Counted from the first letter of the stretch, positions 7,781 through 17,290 are shown. The stretch is DNA of 64,000 nt from Dyadobacter endophyticus (GCF_014641595.1 NZ_BMIA01000004.1:310001-374000), one strand, 5' to 3'. The notes: a model not told the origin generated them from the sequence alone. Numbers and translations: made by a program.

Positions 7781-8797
7781 ATGGATAATTATCTTTCCGA
7801 GATCAGGGCATTTGCCTTTCCATTTGTCCCCAGAGGATGGCTTCCCTGTGACGGCAGGTCCTTGCCTGTTGCCACTAATCTTGCACTCTACCACTTGATC
7901 GGTAACACCTACGGCGGTGATGGAAATACTTTTAAACTACCGGACCTTCGTGAACGTGTGACGATTGGCAATGGCCCGGCTTATCCCTATTTCGCCCAGG
8001 GCGGCGAGGAGAGGCACCCCCTTACGGAGAATGAAATGCCAAGGCACACGCACCAGGCTGTTGCGAGTACTATTAACCGGGATAGTTCCACGCCTGAGGG
8101 ACATTATTGGCCTGCCGATTCAGGGTATACCAAGGAAAGTAATGCACTCATGAGCGTTGCTGCCCTCGTGCTGGTCGGTTATGGCAAGGGGCACGATAAC
8201 ATGTCGCCCTACCAGGCTATCAACTATGCTATCGCTACCGAGGGAATCTTTCCGAGTGGGAACTTCGGTGGATACCTTGGAAGCATCAAGCTGTTTCCTG
8301 GAAAACTGGAATCGGAAGATTGTGTTCCCTGTGATGGCCGCGTGTTGCCCATAGCAAGTCATACGGCGTTATTTTCTCTCCTAGGCTCGTCCTATGGCGG
8401 TGATGGTAAAACAACTTTCGCATTGCCCGATTTGCGGGGGAGGGCGCCGGTATGTTTCGCAACGGGCCGACACGATTTCGGACTGACGGAATACCAGCTC
8501 GGTCAGGCTGCGGGCGTAACGACGGTAACACTGACACCCGACCAAATGCCGGTGCACTATCACCCGGCCGTGGCCAGTATCAACGGCAATGTGCAAAGTC
8601 CCGAAGGGCAGGTATGGGCCAACGACGATAACCGCCCGCCGGTCAAATGCTTTGCCAGCCAAAAGGGCGCGGGCGCGCCCATGAACCGAACTGCCCTGGG
8701 GGAAGTCGGCGGCGATCAGCCGCATAACAACATGATGCCCTTTCAGGCAATTCAATATCTGATCGTGCGCGCTGGCTTTTACCCTCAGCGCCCCTGA
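7781..8797 (+). CDS. Tandem tail-collar protein (two fused MdpB-type modules)
   Basis: A 338-aa protein with two consecutive tail-collar modules. Module A (about residues 1-160) starts YLSEIRAFAFPFVPRGWLPCDG and has TYGGDGNTFKLPDLRERVTIG; module B (about 163-338) starts YLGSIKLFPGKLESEDCVPCDG and has SYGGDGKTTFALPDLRGRAPV. Both have the H-x-H segment before the variable loop (MPRHTHQAV and MPVHYHPAV) and close with a MxPxQAIxYxI strand. Modules of this kind are more often separate genes of about 170-180 aa, so this looks like a fusion. It has no signal peptide. It lies 22 bp before a large secreted beta-helix protein and is probably cotranscribed with it. Confidence 0.85.
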   Translation: MDNYLSEIRAFAFPFVPRGWLPCDGRSLPVATNLALYHLIGNTYGGDGNTFKLPDLRERVTIGNGPAYPYFAQGGEERHPLTENEMPRHTHQAVASTINRDSSTPEGHYWPADSGYTKESNALMSVAALVLVGYGKGHDNMSPYQAINYAIATEGIFPSGNFGGYLGSIKLFPGKLESEDCVPCDGRVLPIASHTALFSLLGSSYGGDGKTTFALPDLRGRAPVCFATGRHDFGLTEYQLGQAAGVTTVTLTPDQMPVHYHPAVASINGNVQSPEGQVWANDDNRPPVKCFASQKGAGAPMNRTALGEVGGDQPHNNMMPFQAIQYLIVRAGFYPQRP

Positions 8798-8818
8798 TTC
8801 TTTTTAACCACATTATCT

Positions 8819-11800
8819 ATGATGAAAACTTCTACCGGCCTTCGCCTGTTCAGGATCTTGGCTATTGCATTGCTGGTGTCCGGCATAATGCCCGGTGTGT
8901 ATGCAAATACCTTCAATGTAACCCAAACGAGCGATGGCAACGCCGCCTCGCAATTGCGGGGCGCGATCCTGGCGGCGGATGCGCTCGGTGGTGGGCCGCA
9001 TACGATTAATGTGCCCGCGGGAACTTACAATCTGACGCTGGGACCGATCAAACTTGGAACCAAAGCGCAGAATATTTCGATCGTAGGGGCCGGGGCGGCT
9101 TCTACGATCGTCAATATGACCGCCACGATGCAGAACCGTATCCTTTTGATCAACGAGTTCGCCGATGTGTCGGGTGTGACGACTGCTATTTCCGGCATCA
9201 AGTTCACGGGTGGGAAAAGTCCGGGTAACTATGGAGGCGGCGCCATTCTTTGCGGCGGGCCAAACAATGTTGTCAGTATCACTAATTGTGCGTTCGAGGG
9301 CAATGTGTCCACAGGCCGTGGCGGCGGCGCGCTGTCGATAGGGGGCGGTGGCGTGGTCACTGTCGACAACTGCACATTCACAAACAATCAGATCAATGTT
9401 ACGAACCAGGACAATGCCAGCGGCGGTGCGATATTGATCGGCTATGTTAGTTCGGATATTACAGTGACAGGCAGCGTGAGCATTACCAATTCTGCCTTTA
9501 CCGGCAACTTCGTATCGTCTACGCTTTTTACCGCCGGCGGGGCCATTCATTTGAATGCGGAGCAGTCGCCCCAAAGCCCTTCTTTTTACACAAAAATAGA
9601 AAAGAACAAATTTCTCAATAATAGCACCGGGACGACCACGAACAGTGAAGGTGGGGCCATTTCCATTTCCAGCGATTTTGCCGTGGATGTCAATTACAAT
9701 GTTTTTGCCGGTAATACGCTGGGCGGCTCGGTAAAACAAGCACTGTCGTCGCGTAAATCGAGCGATGGGGTGGTGAATGCCACCCACAACTGGTGGGGAT
9801 GCAATACCGACCCGCAGGCTGCCGGAACGTGCAGCGAAAGCGCGAGTGTTATCGGTGAAATAGGCACGGGTACACTTACTACCGTTCCGTTCCTGGTATT
9901 GAAACCGGCTGTAAGCAATGCTGCGCTTTGTTTGCCGTCGACGAGCCAGACTACCGTGACTGCGAGTTTTCTGAATAATTCTGCGGGCACGGCCATATCA
10001 TTAGGCAATCTCAGCCAGGTGATCGGCTTGCCTGTGAGTTTCAGCTCAGAGAACGGGAATATTTCGGGCGCGCAAAGTGCCATTCAAGCCGACGGCAAGG
10101 CCACGGCTACCTATACCGCAACCAGCGTGGGACCGGGAAGCGCCAATGTCATGGCGGGTTACCTAACCAGTTCCGACCCGGCGGCGCGTGTTGCCCTCGC
10201 AACCGGAGTGAGCCCGACGATCAGTACACATCCGGCTAAGGTCACAACGTGCACCGGCGCTTCTTCGGCCGTTTTTACCGTTACGGGAGACAATCCCGCC
10301 ACGTTGTCGTATCAATGGTACCTGGGGAATACGCCATTGTCCAATGACGGTAAATATAGTGGCGTCAACACGGCATCGCTCACGGTGAACAACATCGGTG
10401 CCGGTGATAACGGCGGTCAATTCAAGGTCAAAATCAGTAACAGCTGCGGCGACGCTTTCTCGAACAGCGCGCTTTTGACTGTTGTTGCAAACCGTTTGTA
10501 TGTCGCGGAAGGAGCTTCCGGGGGAGGTTCGGGCTGGGAAGATGCCCTGGGCGACCTCAGTACTGCGCTGAATGCGGCCTACGGCTGCACCGGAATTACG
10601 GAAATATGGGTGAAAGCAGGTACTTACAAACCTTCCGGATTTCCCTATAATGCAAGTCTGACGGGTTCGCGGAACAACGCTTTTTACCTGATAAACAACG
10701 TTGCCATCTATGGTGGATTCGCAGGAAATGAAGCGACGCTCGGGCAACGGGATGCGGGCGCGAACCAGACGATCCTTTCCGGCGACATCGGTGTGCCTTC
10801 CAATGCTTCGGATAACACCTATCACACCCTTGTTTCGGTACTCAATAACAATACGGCCCGGCTCGATGGCTTTATCGTCCGGGATGGTAATTCGAACGGG
10901 GCTGGTATCGAGCAAAGTATCCTGGGAGCAAATGTGATCGCTTTTGGAGGAGGAGGGCTTGTGCTCTATTCCGCATCGCCGGTTATTGCGAATTGCGTTT
11001 TTACAGAAAATTCAGGTGCGGATGGAGCGGGTATTTATGTTTTCGGAAGCTCGGCTAATCCGTTGATTACTAATTGTATCATTACCGGTAATTCTGCTGG
11101 GAGTGCCGGTGGCGGCATTTTCAATGGTTATGACAGCGGTGCAACCATTCAGAACTGTACTATTGCGGGTAATTCGGGAGTTGTCCAGGGAGCGGGCATG
11201 CATAACTATCTGCTGGCGCACCCAATTGTTTCCAACACGCTGATCTGGGGGAATAGTGGCCCGGCACCGGCTGGCATCTTCGATAACTCGGCGACGCCTA
11301 ATGTATTGTTCTCTCTTGTGCAGGACGGTCATACCGGAACTTCTATTCTGAACCAGGACCCATTTTTTGCAAACCAACCGGCTCCCGTCGGTGCTGATGG
11401 GAAATGGATGACAACCGACGACGGATTAAAACCGCTTCCTTGCAGCCCGGCCATCAATAAGGGAGTGAATGTTTTTGTGACTGCCCCGTCGGATATTCTC
11501 CGGCAGGTTAGAATTTTTGATACTATGGTCGATATCGGTGCTTTCGAGCTCCAATCTTACCGTGACGGGACCAGCTTGTCACAGGACGGTGATGTGGCGA
11601 CAAACAATGTCATTGGTGGTACGACCTCTGGTTTTTTAGCCACCGGATGCCGTGTTTTGGCACAGGTAACGCCTATGGGCGCGGCGCCCGTCATCGGTAG
11701 CGTGCAGGCGAAGACGTTCGTGGAGGGAGGTATCATTAGCGGCGGAGCGGTAAATTTTGTACAAAGACATTACGAAATCCTCCCGGCGGCTAATGCGGAA

Positions 11801-12628
11801 AATGCGACTGCCCGGATCAAACTGTTTTTTCTCCAATCAGAATTTGATGCATTCAATGCCGGCGCCGGAGCTGCAAAACTGCCGGCGTTCTTCTCGGACG
11901 GCACTGGCAAGGCCAATCTGCTCGTTGTTCAGTATCACGGTACATCAGCCACCGGACAACCCGGATCGTACAGCGGCGACACGACCACGATTAATCCCGA
12001 TGATAATGATATTGTCTGGAACGGCGACCTGAACCGGTGGGAAGTCAGTTTTGACGTGACCGGGTTCAGCGGTTTCTTTATAAGCAATGCAGACCCGCTG
12101 CCTTTAAAGCTCGTTAGTTTTACGGCCAAAGCGGTTGAAAAAAACACATTACTCGAATGGCTCACAGCCGAGGAGGTTAATACCAGCCATTTTGAAATAC
12201 ACCGCAGCGCCGACGCACGGCATTGGCAGGTATTGCCCGAACAACCTGCCGCTTTTGGTAGTGGGGGGCATCGCTACTCAGCGCGCGACGTCGAGCCTCT
12301 CGCGGGATTGAATTATTACCGCTTAAAAATGACAGATATAGACGGATCATTTGCATATAGCCAGATTGTCACGGCAGAACACCGGAATGCATTTCAAATG
12401 CAGGTATTCCCCAATCCGGCAACGACATTGCTGCAAATGGAAATGACGGCGGGCGGTACGGTTTCGGGGAAGGTCGAACTGCTCGATACGAAAGGTGTAG
12501 CAGTGATGCGTAATGAACTGAAAAACGGGAAAGCAACATTGTTGGTAGGTAATTTGCCCAAAGGCATTTACCTGCTGCGCGTACGAAGTGGAGCGGTGGT
12601 ACAGACGCGGAAAGTAGCGATCGAATAA
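8819..12628 (+). CDS. Large secreted beta-helix surface protein with Ig-like domain and T9SS sorting domain
   Basis: A 1269-aa exported protein. It has a signal peptide ending VYA (about residue 30), a CSLREAI-like start of a right-handed beta-helix (ASQLRGAILAADALGGGPHT), many GGGAI/GGAI parallel-helix repeats with ISNCAFEGN-type turns (about 40-350), an Ig-like domain (about 470-555, ATLSYQWYLGNTPL), a second beta-helix (about 560-900, LYVAEGASGGGSGWEDAL, then ITNCIITGNSAG), a fibronectin-like region with LPLKLVSFTAKAVEKNTLLEW, and a C-terminal type A T9SS sorting domain (about 1195-1269, VFPNPATTLL ... LPKGIYLLRV). It should be carried across the outer membrane by the Por/T9SS machinery. 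Binding or lyase activity cannot be decided from sequence. Confidence 0.88.
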   Translation: MMKTSTGLRLFRILAIALLVSGIMPGVYANTFNVTQTSDGNAASQLRGAILAADALGGGPHTINVPAGTYNLTLGPIKLGTKAQNISIVGAGAASTIVNMTATMQNRILLINEFADVSGVTTAISGIKFTGGKSPGNYGGGAILCGGPNNVVSITNCAFEGNVSTGRGGGALSIGGGGVVTVDNCTFTNNQINVTNQDNASGGAILIGYVSSDITVTGSVSITNSAFTGNFVSSTLFTAGGAIHLNAEQSPQSPSFYTKIEKNKFLNNSTGTTTNSEGGAISISSDFAVDVNYNVFAGNTLGGSVKQALSSRKSSDGVVNATHNWWGCNTDPQAAGTCSESASVIGEIGTGTLTTVPFLVLKPAVSNAALCLPSTSQTTVTASFLNNSAGTAISLGNLSQVIGLPVSFSSENGNISGAQSAIQADGKATATYTATSVGPGSANVMAGYLTSSDPAARVALATGVSPTISTHPAKVTTCTGASSAVFTVTGDNPATLSYQWYLGNTPLSNDGKYSGVNTASLTVNNIGAGDNGGQFKVKISNSCGDAFSNSALLTVVANRLYVAEGASGGGSGWEDALGDLSTALNAAYGCTGITEIWVKAGTYKPSGFPYNASLTGSRNNAFYLINNVAIYGGFAGNEATLGQRDAGANQTILSGDIGVPSNASDNTYHTLVSVLNNNTARLDGFIVRDGNSNGAGIEQSILGANVIAFGGGGLVLYSASPVIANCVFTENSGADGAGIYVFGSSANPLITNCIITGNSAGSAGGGIFNGYDSGATIQNCTIAGNSGVVQGAGMHNYLLAHPIVSNTLIWGNSGPAPAGIFDNSATPNVLFSLVQDGHTGTSILNQDPFFANQPAPVGADGKWMTTDDGLKPLPCSPAINKGVNVFVTAPSDILRQVRIFDTMVDIGAFELQSYRDGTSLSQDGDVATNNVIGGTTSGFLATGCRVLAQVTPMGAAPVIGSVQAKTFVEGGIISGGAVNFVQRHYEILPAANAENATARIKLFFLQSEFDAFNAGAGAAKLPAFFSDGTGKANLLVVQYHGTSATGQPGSYSGDTTTINPDDNDIVWNGDLNRWEVSFDVTGFSGFFISNADPLPLKLVSFTAKAVEKNTLLEWLTAEEVNTSHFEIHRSADARHWQVLPEQPAAFGSGGHRYSARDVEPLAGLNYYRLKMTDIDGSFAYSQIVTAEHRNAFQMQVFPNPATTLLQMEMTAGGTVSGKVELLDTKGVAVMRNELKNGKATLLVGNLPKGIYLLRVRSGAVVQTRKVAIE

Positions 12629-12629
12629 G

Positions 12630-14339
12630 TCAGATTTGCATCATGACTTCTTCGAGGCTCTGGTCGTCGGGCACATCGATTTTTTTTAGCAACCGGTATT
12701 TGGTGGTGCGCACGGCATGGCTGCTGATGCCCAATGTGACCGACATTTCCTGGTAACCCAGGCCCAGTTTGGCGAGCGCAATGAACCGGATTTCGGCCTG
12801 CGTGAGATCGGGGAACTTCTCGCGGAGGCGATGGAGATAGTCGCCGTGCGCTTTGCCGAAGAGTTTTTTGAAATAATCCCAATCCTCCTGCGTCAGGATG
12901 GTACTTTCACGCAATTGCATCAGGGCCTCAGCATCGGGGCCCTGCTTGCTTTCCAATGCCTCGATCTGTTTGCTTTTTTCGGAAATATTGCGGGCAAACT
13001 CACTTAATTGCAAGGTCGCATTTTCCAGTTCCTGTTCCTTTTGCCTGATTTTGAGCTCCTTCAAAAGCTGCGCCTGCTGGTGCCGTTTGCGTTGGGTTCG
13101 ATAAACGTAGATGGCCACGCCCGCAATGAGCAGTACGAGGATTAGCGAGAGATTGCGCTCAGTTATTTTCAGCTTCTGGTCGGACTCTGCCTTTTCCATC
13201 TTGCCCCGGAGTTTTTGCAACTCCATTTTCTGATGTGCCCGCAGCATCAGTTTTTCATTGTATTTGCGGTTCATGCTGTCTTTGGCGAACATGGCAGAGT
13301 CCAGATATGCCTCCGCCAGTTTCGGGTTGCCCCGCGCTGCAGACAACTTTACCAAAATCGTGTATAGGTCCTGGAAATGCCTGTATCGTTCGGGATGCGT
13401 AACGTCCAGATAATGCCGCGCCGTATTGACAAGTTGCCCCGCCTTGTCGAAGGCATTGTTTTTTAAATGAATATCGGCCTGAGTGATCAGTGATTGGGCG
13501 GCCAAACCGTAATCTTTTTGTAGAATAGCTTCATCGATATTGGCTTGCAGTAACGGCATCGATTCTGCGTAATTACCTCGCAGATAGGCGTTTTCGCCCA
13601 GTCCGCCTTGTGCAATAGCTGCCCAAGTCTTGTAGTTTCCGGGAGATTCCTTACGGAGCACCCTTCGGAAATAATGATCAGACGAATCGAGCTTGCCCAG
13701 CTTCCGGTAAATGACGGCGGTCATAACGAGCGCCGAGTTATGTCCCGCATACATGTCCGGGTTGAATTTTAAAGTCAGGATCTGCCCGAAGAGGGATAAT
13801 GCCTTTTTATAATCCGAAAAATTGTAGTAGGCGTGGGCAATATTGCTCAATGCATAACTTTTGTCGGGGAATTCATCTGTACTTAATTCATTCAGAATGC
13901 TTTCCATCTGGATGAAGGTTTCAAATGCCAATTCGTAATTTCTGCCGTCGGACCAATAATAATCCCCGAGTACTTTAAGCGACCGTGCGTTGAGCTGTTT
14001 GATGTCTTGTTCGGCAGTCTTTGCCACAAGCTCATTGAGCATCGCGGCAATGCGAGGGGTTTGGTTTCTATGCCAAGTGGTGAGGTAATAGGCTTTCAAC
14101 AGATCCGATTCCAGTTCCAGATCCCTGTCGTGACGGCCTTTTGCCCATTCCTTCATGGAGGCGATCTCACGAAATACCGATGTCGAATCGCGGTTGTCGA
14201 TCAGCCGGGTGTAGATTTTACCCAGATCTTTATAACGCTGCGGATAGGTTTTGTGTAGTAAATGCTCCCATTGGGCATGGGCCTTACCAGCATTCAATGC
14301 GAATAATATGAACAAAAAAGTGGTTAAAGAACGGTTCAT
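12630..14339 (-). CDS. TPR membrane regulator with C-terminal LuxR-type HTH
   Basis: A 569-aa protein from the ATG at 14339 (MNRSLTTFLFILFALNAG, a signal peptide ending AHA); the frame is open ten codons more, but those precede the signal sequence. The periplasmic part is a chain of TPR helices (for example ALSNIAHAYYNFSDYKKALSLF). One membrane helix lies at about residue 400-420 (LSLILVLLIAGVAIYVYR), then a coiled coil (QKEQELENATLQLSEFARN...) and a C-terminal helix-turn-helix (LTQAEIRFIALAKLGLGYQEMSVTLGISSHAVR). Proteins of this plan are common in Bacteroidota and are thought to sense at the membrane and act on transcription. Its stop lies 1 bp from the stop of the convergent beta-helix gene. 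Confidence 0.85.
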   Translation of the reverse strand: MNRSLTTFLFILFALNAGKAHAQWEHLLHKTYPQRYKDLGKIYTRLIDNRDSTSVFREIASMKEWAKGRHDRDLELESDLLKAYYLTTWHRNQTPRIAAMLNELVAKTAEQDIKQLNARSLKVLGDYYWSDGRNYELAFETFIQMESILNELSTDEFPDKSYALSNIAHAYYNFSDYKKALSLFGQILTLKFNPDMYAGHNSALVMTAVIYRKLGKLDSSDHYFRRVLRKESPGNYKTWAAIAQGGLGENAYLRGNYAESMPLLQANIDEAILQKDYGLAAQSLITQADIHLKNNAFDKAGQLVNTARHYLDVTHPERYRHFQDLYTILVKLSAARGNPKLAEAYLDSAMFAKDSMNRKYNEKLMLRAHQKMELQKLRGKMEKAESDQKLKITERNLSLILVLLIAGVAIYVYRTQRKRHQQAQLLKELKIRQKEQELENATLQLSEFARNISEKSKQIEALESKQGPDAEALMQLRESTILTQEDWDYFKKLFGKAHGDYLHRLREKFPDLTQAEIRFIALAKLGLGYQEMSVTLGISSHAVRTTKYRLLKKIDVPDDQSLEEVMMQI

Positions 14340-14445
14340 GGGTTCGCGAGGCAAGGTTGGACCTGTCACTAAAAGGGTTTGACGGAGGTAAAAGTAATGC
14401 TATAAAGAAGTGGTTAGCAGTAGTTAGGAATGGAATTACTTTGCG

Positions 14446-14486
14446 GTTTTGCAAAACTGTATTTTTTATTGATTCATTTAAATGAA
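14446..14486. promoter_or_regulatory. Two palindromes in the intergenic region 14340-14549
   Basis: GTTTTGCAAAAC (14446-14457) and TTCATTTAAATGAA (14473-14486) are perfect palindromes in the 210-bp divergent gap between the TPR/HTH gene and a small secreted protein. They are AT-rich and could be operators; no function is shown. Nothing else is recognised in this gap. Confidence 0.35.
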
Positions 14487-14549
14487 ATGAATAATTGCTA
14501 CAAGGAATAATGCGGTATTCTTGTAGATTTAAGGTACATCTCCCTGTTC

Positions 14550-14942
14550 ATGAAAACGGTTGCCAGTCTCGGTTTGCTTGCATTGCTGCTATCCCATTCG
14601 CTGGGATGGTCGGTGGCTATGCTTTTTACGGGGGAAAAGGGAGAGGTGCCGGAGCAGAACGTAGCACCGCAATCCCACGCATCGGCCTGGCACAGGTTTG
14701 CCGAATTGTCGGAACGCATGCAGGAAATGCAGCTTGCCAAAACGCTGCCTACGCCGCTGGGAAGCCTATTGAAAATGCTGGGTGACCTGGCGAAGACCTA
14801 TTTGCCGGGCGCGACCGCGAAAGATGAATGGGCTAATGGTACCTGCCGGCTTCGCGGGCCTGTCCGCTTTGCTGAGCCGTTTCACGTCGTCGTAGCCGGT
14901 GTGTTCAATCGCGCCACCCCACCTCCGGAAATGATTGGGTAA
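14550..14942 (+). CDS. Small exported protein of unknown function
   Basis: A 130-aa open frame. It starts with a clear hydrophobic signal or anchor (MKTVASLGLLALLLSHSLGWSVAML) followed by a polar region with an amphipathic helix (FAELSERMQEMQLAK) and a basic C-terminal part ending in a proline-rich stretch (ATPPPEMIG). I do not recognise the family. The signal-like start and ordinary codon use support it. The C-terminal part could be out of the true frame if a sequencing or natural frameshift were present; I cannot tell. Confidence 0.45.
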   Translation: MKTVASLGLLALLLSHSLGWSVAMLFTGEKGEVPEQNVAPQSHASAWHRFAELSERMQEMQLAKTLPTPLGSLLKMLGDLAKTYLPGATAKDEWANGTCRLRGPVRFAEPFHVVVAGVFNRATPPPEMIG

Positions 14943-15036
14943 CACATTTTTAAATGCATTGCAACGGCCTGCCCACTGGCGCAGGCGTGTGTGTGCATGT
15001 ACGGTACCCATTCATTAACTCGTATCATTTCCAAAT

Positions 15037-16098
15037 ATGGCAACTATTCCTACCGAGCCGATAGGAAGCATTCCACGGCCCGCATACCTGCAACAAGCGA
15101 TGCAGGCTTATACCCAAGATGAAATTTCCACCGCCGACCTTGGCAAATTGTTTTCCCAGGCAACCCGCGAAACGATCATATCCCTGGAAGGCACGGGCTC
15201 GCCGGTGATCTCCGACGGCGAACAGAGTAAGCCCAGCTTTGCGACGTACCCTATCCACGGCGCGTTGAACCTCGGTGCGGGAGGTGTAACCATTCCTTTT
15301 GAAGACGGGCATACACGGCAATTACCGGTATTAACGTCGGGGCCATTCCGTTACCGCAATTTCGCGGTGGATTATCTGAAGGAGGCACGAAAACATACGG
15401 CATTGCCGGTAAAGCAAGCCGTTATTTCTGCGTCGGCCATGAGCCTGCTCTACCCGGCGGCCGGAATAGATGGCTATCCGCAAAGCCAGTTCATCGCCGA
15501 CCTGCTCGACCAGGCGGAGGCCGATATCCGGAAATGCCTCACCGAGCAAGCCTACAACGTTCAGATCGATTTTACGGAAGCCAGGCTGGCCCTGAAACTG
15601 GACCCGGGCAAAGGTCTTTTGCGGCAATTTATCGCGCTCAACAACCAGGTTCTCGAACGTTTCACCGCCGACGAGCGTAGCAGGATAGGCGTCCACACCT
15701 GCCCCGGCGGCGACCACGATTCAACCCACAGTGCCGATGTGCCCTATTCAGACCTTCTGCCCTTGTTTTTTCAATTGAATGCGGGTAATTTTTACCTGGA
15801 ATATGCAGCAGAAAAAGACAAAGTATCGGTGCTGGAATCGATCCGCGAAAATATCCGGCCGGGGCAGCGGGTATTCCTCGGCGTCACCGACGTGCTGAAC
15901 CCGAGAATCGAAACGCCAGCCGAAATCCGCGACCTGCTCGTGCAAGCCGCCGAATACATCCCGCTGAACCAGCTAGGCTCCACCGACGACTGCGGTTTCT
16001 CCCCCTTCGCCGACGATGTTTCAACCGCACGGGAGATTGCATTTGAAAAGATACGGGCCCGCGTAGAAGGGACGAAGCTGGCGGGCGCAAAGCTTTAA
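15037..16098 (+). CDS. MetE-like methyltransferase (C-terminal catalytic domain only)
   Basis: A 353-aa UROD/MetE superfamily protein resembling the C-terminal half of cobalamin-independent methionine synthase. The zinc ligands of that fold appear conserved: His220 and Cys222 (GVHTCPGGDHD), Glu255 (FYLEYA) and Cys319 (STDDCGFSPF). The N-terminal MetE half, which helps bind the folate, is absent, as in the short core-MetE group, so the methyl donor may not be methyltetrahydrofolate. The start fits the conserved IGSIPRP motif. It precedes an AhpD-like gene by 22 bp and is probably cotranscribed with it. The physiological substrate is uncertain. Confidence 0.85.
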   Translation: MATIPTEPIGSIPRPAYLQQAMQAYTQDEISTADLGKLFSQATRETIISLEGTGSPVISDGEQSKPSFATYPIHGALNLGAGGVTIPFEDGHTRQLPVLTSGPFRYRNFAVDYLKEARKHTALPVKQAVISASAMSLLYPAAGIDGYPQSQFIADLLDQAEADIRKCLTEQAYNVQIDFTEARLALKLDPGKGLLRQFIALNNQVLERFTADERSRIGVHTCPGGDHDSTHSADVPYSDLLPLFFQLNAGNFYLEYAAEKDKVSVLESIRENIRPGQRVFLGVTDVLNPRIETPAEIRDLLVQAAEYIPLNQLGSTDDCGFSPFADDVSTAREIAFEKIRARVEGTKLAGAKL

Positions 16099-16120
16099 TC
16101 ATTCACCTATTAACTTTACC

Positions 16121-16672
16121 ATGCCACACATCCAATTCGAACCTGGCTTCCCCGGCATCCTCGGCCCGATGCGGTTCAGCCCCCATACTGCCGAACCGAT
16201 GAATTTACTTGCCAACGCGTTAATGTGTTCCGACGACGGGCTTACCCGCGGCGAACGCGAACTCATTGGTACTTACGTCTCGTCCCAAAACGACTGCTTT
16301 TTCTGTCAGACGATCCACGGCGCCATTGCCAGCGCTTACCTGGAAGATGAAGACTGGTCGTTCGTAAAAAGTGTAAAGGAAAATTACCCCGAAACGGATC
16401 TTTCGGAAAGAATGAAGGCACTGTTATCGATCGCGGGCAGCGTACAGCGCGGCGGCAAGCACGTGACGCCCGAGCAAGTCGCCCGCGCCCGCGAGCACGG
16501 CGCCGACGACCGCCAGATTCACGATACCGTCCTCATCGCTGCCGCATTCTGCATGTTCAACCGGTACGTCGATGGCCTTGCGACTACTGCGCCGACCGAC
16601 CCGGATGTATACCGGGCCAGGGCAGTGAATGTGATTGCGAATGGGTATTCGGCGGTGAAGGGATATGAGTGA
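16121..16672 (+). CDS. AhpD-like / carboxymuconolactone decarboxylase family protein
   Basis: A 183-aa all-helical protein of the AhpD-like superfamily. It carries the redox motif C-x-x-C with the following His (Cys59, Cys62, His66 in NDCFFCQTIHGA), preceded by LTRGERELIGTYVSSQN, the usual peroxidase-related layout. Members of this group reduce peroxides or act as thiol-disulfide partners. It directly follows the MetE-like gene; a joint role with that protein is possible but not shown. Confidence 0.83.
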   Translation: MPHIQFEPGFPGILGPMRFSPHTAEPMNLLANALMCSDDGLTRGERELIGTYVSSQNDCFFCQTIHGAIASAYLEDEDWSFVKSVKENYPETDLSERMKALLSIAGSVQRGGKHVTPEQVARAREHGADDRQIHDTVLIAAAFCMFNRYVDGLATTAPTDPDVYRARAVNVIANGYSAVKGYE

Positions 16673-16782
16673 CCGGTTTGGAGTAATAGAGCTTTTGTGT
16701 GAAAAAGGAGTTGCCGGCAAGAGGTAACTCCTTTCTCGAATGTATCTTGCGCCATCCAAAAACCCAGCCATTTCAACCATTT

Positions 16783-17250
16783 ATGAAAACACATTTCCCT
16801 GCATTGCTGCTCGCCGTATCGATGTTCACAGCATGCGGCCGCCCGGAAACGGAACAAAGCAATGAAAGCAAGCCGCGCGAGCTCGAAGGTACCTGGAAAC
16901 TCATTAGCGGCACATTGATCGAGAAGGGGGACACCACCGTGACCGATTATACGAAGAAGGTGTCCTTCATTAAAGTCATCAACGACAGCCACTTTGCCTT
17001 CTTACAGCACGATCTGAACAAGGGCAAGGACTCCACAGCGAGTTTTTCCGCCGGTGGCGGGGCTTATACTTTGAAAGACAGTGCTTACACCGAAAAACTG
17101 GAATATTGTACTGCCCGCGAGTGGGAAGGCAACGAGTTTCATTTTACAATTTCCATTCAAAACGATACGCTCGTTCAACGTGGTGTGGAGAAGGTGGAGG
17201 CGGCAGGAGTGGAGCGGCTGAACATCGAGAAGTATGTGCGGGTGAATTGA
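16783..17250 (+). CDS. Lipocalin-like lipoprotein
   Basis: A 155-aa predicted lipoprotein. I chose the ATG at 16783, which gives a clean lipoprotein signal (MKTHFPALLLAVSMFTAC, Cys at residue 18); the open frame from 16699 would add 28 polar residues. The mature part begins LEGTWKLISGTLIEKGDTT, the typical first strand of small Bacteroidota lipocalin-like domains, and alternates beta-strands to the end (LNIEKYVRVN). No ligand can be named. An intrinsic terminator follows immediately. Confidence 0.75.
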   Translation: MKTHFPALLLAVSMFTACGRPETEQSNESKPRELEGTWKLISGTLIEKGDTTVTDYTKKVSFIKVINDSHFAFLQHDLNKGKDSTASFSAGGGAYTLKDSAYTEKLEYCTAREWEGNEFHFTISIQNDTLVQRGVEKVEAAGVERLNIEKYVRVN

Positions 17251-17259
17251 TGTAATGCA

Positions 17260-17290
17260 AAAAGCCGGAGGATAATTACCTCCGGCTTTT
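17260..17290. terminator. Bidirectional intrinsic terminator
   Basis: A 12-bp perfect stem (AAAGCCGGAGG with CCTCCGGCTTT, from 17260 to 17290) with a 6-7 base loop and A- and T-runs on the two flanks. It sits between two convergent genes and can serve both. Confidence 0.85.

Noticed and set aside
7237..8797. Prophage or tailocin remnant
   Set aside because: Only tail-collar modules are present; there is no capsid, sheath, baseplate, lysis or integrase gene nearby.
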